A stretch of 64,000 nt of DNA from Rhodovastum atsumiense. GTDB taxonomy: Bacteria > Pseudomonadota > Alphaproteobacteria > Acetobacterales > Acetobacteraceae. Position 1 is the stretch's first letter. Each line of letters opens with the position of its first letter. Where the stretch lies: NCBI RefSeq assembly GCF_937425535.1, contig NZ_OW485601.1, positions 487,001 to 551,000 of the forward strand. The letters run 5' to 3'. Positions 61,637 through 64,000 of the stretch are shown in pieces. Position numbers and translations under genes: made by a program. The notes beneath the pieces were generated by a model. It was given only the letters and a program-made list of their open reading frames with translations, was not told the origin of the DNA and ran no database searches.

Positions 61637-62977
61637 TTACGCCTCCAGATACGCGACGGTGGGGGTCACGGAAGCGCGCGGCAGCAGCGCCGAGAGCATC
61701 GCCACCACCGGCCGCGCAGACTTCGTCGCGCCACCACCGCCGGCCGGGCCGTTAGTGTAGAGCGTCTCCACCTCGTTGCCGATGCGCACGGCCTCGGCCA
61801 TGCTGTCGGTGCGGCCGATGACGCGCACGCGCACCTCATGCGGCTCCCCCGCAGCGCGTGAAAGAGCGGCGCCGTGGATCGCATCGATGCCGATCAGATC
61901 GAAGCGCAGCTCGCTGGCGCGCACGCCCGTCAGCGCCAGCCGCTCGCGCACGATCTCCAGCGCCAGCCGGCCGCGCCCGACCGCGCCGCCGCCGGCATAG
62001 GAGATCTGCCCCTCCCCCACGAAGCCGTCGCGATAGCCGACCGAGACCTTCAGCGTGTCCGGTCGCGCCCGTCCGGTGGCGCCCGCGATCCGTACCCGGT
62101 CGAAGCTCTCCTCCGTGACGGTGATGGCGGAGAAATCGGCGATCACGTCCGGGGTGTAGTAGCTGGTCGGATCGTGGATCTCGTAGAGCAGTTGTTCCTT
62201 GCAGGTGGCCGGGGTGACGCGCCCGCCGGATCCCGCCACCTTGGTGATCACCGCGCTGCCGTCCTCGGCCACCTCGGCGATCGGGAAGCCGAGCCGGGCG
62301 AGCCCGGCCACGTCCTTCACGCCGGGGTCGGCGAAATAACCGCCGGTCACCTGCCCGGCGCATTCCAGCAGATGCCCCACCGCCGTGCCCTTGCCGAGCC
62401 GGTCCCAGTCATCCTCGGCCCAGCCGAACTCGTACACCAGCGGCGCGAGGAACAGCGCCGGGTCGGCGACGCGGCCGGTGATGACCACGTCGGCCCCGGC
62501 GGCCAGCGCCGCCACGATCGGCGCGATGCCGAGATACGCGTTGGCGGAAACCAGGCTCTCGCGCATGATCGAGACCGGGGCGCCGGTCTCGGTGATCGCC
62601 ACGTCGGCGGCCAGGAGCCCGGCGAGCACGTCATCGCCGTACACCGCCGCGATCTTCAGGCCGGTCAGCCCGAGTTCGCGGGCGATGTCGCGGGTCTTCG
62701 CCGCCGCCGCCTCGGGATTGGCCGCGCCCATGTTGGTGATGATGCGCACGCCGCGGGCCTTCGCCCCCGCCAGCACCGCCCGCATCCGGGCTTCCAGCAG
62801 CGGGTCGTAGCCGGCGCCCGGATTGGCGAGCCTGGCCTGCTGGCCGATGGCGATGGTGCGCTCGGCGAGGCATTCGAAGCAGAGATAGGCGATCCCGCCC
62901 TTCTCCACCAGTTCGACGGCCGGCTCGATGCGGTCGCCGGAATAGCCGGCGCCCGAGCCGATCCTGATGGTTCGCAT
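61637..62977 (-). CDS. AtuA-like (DUF1446) protein
   Basis: 446 aa. DUF1446 blocks: RIGSGAGYSGDRIEPAVELV, YLCFECLAERTIA, ITNMGAANPEAAA, VVITGRVADPALFLAPLVYE and GPAGGGGA near the end. The family includes AtuA of acyclic terpene utilisation, and many copies lie in acid-catabolic clusters like this one, where the reaction is unknown. Second gene of the visible operon. Confidence 0.88.
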   Translation of the reverse strand: MRTIRIGSGAGYSGDRIEPAVELVEKGGIAYLCFECLAERTIAIGQQARLANPGAGYDPLLEARMRAVLAGAKARGVRIITNMGAANPEAAAAKTRDIARELGLTGLKIAAVYGDDVLAGLLAADVAITETGAPVSIMRESLVSANAYLGIAPIVAALAAGADVVITGRVADPALFLAPLVYEFGWAEDDWDRLGKGTAVGHLLECAGQVTGGYFADPGVKDVAGLARLGFPIAEVAEDGSAVITKVAGSGGRVTPATCKEQLLYEIHDPTSYYTPDVIADFSAITVTEESFDRVRIAGATGRARPDTLKVSVGYRDGFVGEGQISYAGGGAVGRGRLALEIVRERLALTGVRASELRFDLIGIDAIHGAALSRAAGEPHEVRVRVIGRTDSMAEAVRIGNEVETLYTNGPAGGGGATKSARPVVAMLSALLPRASVTPTVAYLEA

Positions 62978-63005
62978 GACCGTGTTCCTTGAGCGGATGA
63001 TGGGG

Positions 63006-64000
63006 TCAGAGCGGCAGGACGCCGAGGACGACAGCGGCGGCGGTCATGACCAGCGTGGCCCCGAACAGGTAGAGGAAGGCGAATTGCTGATGCTCGCGCA
63101 GTTCGATGCGCGACAGCCCGACGACCAGGAAGGTGGCCGGCGTCAGCGGGCTGACCGGGAAGCCGGTGGTCATCTGCCCCAGCACGGCGGCCTGGCCCAT
63201 GGCGAGCGGGGCGACGCCGAAATGCTGGCCCACTTCCGCCACCACCGGCAGCACGCCGAAATAGAAGCTGTCGGGATCGAACACCATGGACAGCGGCATC
63301 GACAGCACCGCCAGCGCCACCGGCAGATGCTGGCCCATGTCCGCGGGGATGAAGCCCACCGCCGCGGCGGCGAGCGCCTTCAGCATGCCGGTGCCGCTCA
63401 TGATGCCGGTGAAGCAGCCGGCCGCGAGCAGGATCGAGGCCATCATCAGCGCCGCCTTGGCATGCGCGTCGATGCGCTGCTTCTGCGCCTTGACCGCCGG
63501 ATAGTTCAGCAGCAGCGCGAGCGCGGTGCCGAGCATGAACATCACCACCGGATCGACCCAGCCGCCGATCATGACCGTCATGATGACGGCGGTGAGCAGC
63601 AGGTTCGGCACGAACAGCTTCGGCCGGCGCAATTCCAGTTCGGCCTCGGTCAGCGTGCGGGTGGGCGCGGGGGCATCGGCATGATCGGTCAGCCCCAGCC
63701 GCCGTTCCTCGCGCTTGCCCAGCAGCCAGGCCACGGTGAAGGCGAACACCCAGCCCACGCCCTGCACGGCGATGAGCGGATTGAAGATCTCCGTGGTGGT
63801 GACATGCAGTGCCGCGGCGGCACGGATCACCGGCCCGGTCCAGGGCAGGAAGTTGATGCCGGCGGCCAGCGAGGCGCACAGGGCCAGGATGCGCCGGTCC
63901 ATGCCAAGCCGCTCGTACAGCGGCAGCATCGCCGGGATGGTGACCAGGAAGGTCACGGCGCCCGAGCCGTCCAGGTGCACCAGCCCGGCCAGCAGCACCG
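63006..64000 (-). CDS. CitMHS-family citrate/proton symporter, 3' part
   Basis: The frame runs off the window edge, so the N-terminus is missing (331 codons present; family length about 430-450). Many hydrophobic helices. [37 protein letters not shown] and [17 protein letters not shown] match CitMHS transporters, which import metal-citrate or similar di/tricarboxylates with protons. As the first gene of the operon it likely imports the acid degraded by the enzymes that follow. Confidence 0.88.
   Translation of the reverse strand, partial: VLLAGLVHLDGSGAVTFLVTIPAMLPLYERLGMDRRILALCASLAAGINFLPWTGPVIRAAAALHVTTTEIFNPLIAVQGVGWVFAFTVAWLLGKREERRLGLTDHADAPAPTRTLTEAELELRRPKLFVPNLLLTAVIMTVMIGGWVDPVVMFMLGTALALLLNYPAVKAQKQRIDAHAKAALMMASILLAAGCFTGIMSGTGMLKALAAAAVGFIPADMGQHLPVALAVLSMPLSMVFDPDSFYFGVLPVVAEVGQHFGVAPLAMGQAAVLGQMTTGFPVSPLTPATFLVVGLSRIELREHQQFAFLYLFGATLVMTAAAVVLGVLPL

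Noticed and set aside
1-64000. tRNA, rRNA, riboswitch or replication origin
   Set aside because: Looked for CCA-ended cloverleaf segments, riboswitch-like leaders upstream of biosynthetic genes and iterons; none found by eye. A covariance-model scan would be needed to exclude them.

Overview
This 64 kb window is high-GC chromosomal DNA. Its gene content and style (YcjX/YcjF pair, tannase-family esterase, many peptide-type ABC binding proteins, AtuA/CitMHS acid catabolism, leaderless repeat proteins, 3'-attached palindromic repeats) suggest an alphaproteobacterium of the Acetobacteraceae (Roseomonas/Rhodovastum/Rhodopila-like). That placement is inference; no rRNA or tRNA gene was seen to confirm it.

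Layout. 1-4.2 kb: housekeeping genes (ycjX 3' part, ycjF, map, an acyl-CoA thioesterase, radC). 4.2-10.9 kb: a membrane-anchored catalase-like peroxidase coupled to cytochrome b561, an orphan peptide-type binding protein, a CnbZ-like protein, a stand-alone receiver, a DUF3574 lipoprotein and a beta-lactamase-fold hydrolase. 11.0-13.8 kb: a pyrimidine salvage/catabolism group (GTP-cyclohydrolase-II-like URC1-type protein, upp, nucleoside hydrolase). 13.9-22.8 kb: a tannase-family esterase, then a tightly overlapping six-gene Dpp/Opp-type ABC operon with two tandem paralogous binding proteins. 23.0-27.0 kb: a CHASE3 hybrid histidine kinase and an orphan binding protein.

27.2-34.0 kb is an accessory island, partly AT-richer than its surroundings. 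It holds a 703-aa leaderless multidomain protein, a broken fragment of a repeat adhesin, a PPC-domain gene whose frame is shifted by a diverged 46-bp tandem duplication, an IS630-type element with a probable programmed -1 frameshift, and three tandem paralogues of a small protein family I do not recognise, one with a 15-bp minisatellite encoding about 17 Asn-Asn-Pro-Gly-Gly units. A LuxR-type regulator faces it. I regard the three-paralogue array as the best candidate for something undescribed.

35-45.4 kb: an XRE-receiver fusion regulator, a CaiB/BaiF CoA-transferase and a convergent SDR gene whose shared 3' ends lie in an apparently exact 387-bp tandem duplication, a diaminopropionate ammonia-lyase, hcp with an FNR-like site, a DenD-like dehydrogenase and a ClC channel with CBS domains. 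45.5-53.9 kb: pbpC and an alpha-2-macroglobulin gene (yfhM-type) overlapping by 4 bp, then signal peptidase I. 54-57.5 kb: small proteins, a GFA enzyme, an HD protein and a PPi-type phosphofructokinase. 57.6-64 kb: a LysR regulator next to a catabolic operon (CitMHS transporter, AtuA-like pair, two-subunit CoA-transferase, thiolase) that would import a carboxylic acid, activate it with CoA and cleave it thiolytically.

Four copies of an oriented palindromic repeat follow gene stop codons across the window, apparently acting as mobile 3'-end or terminator modules.
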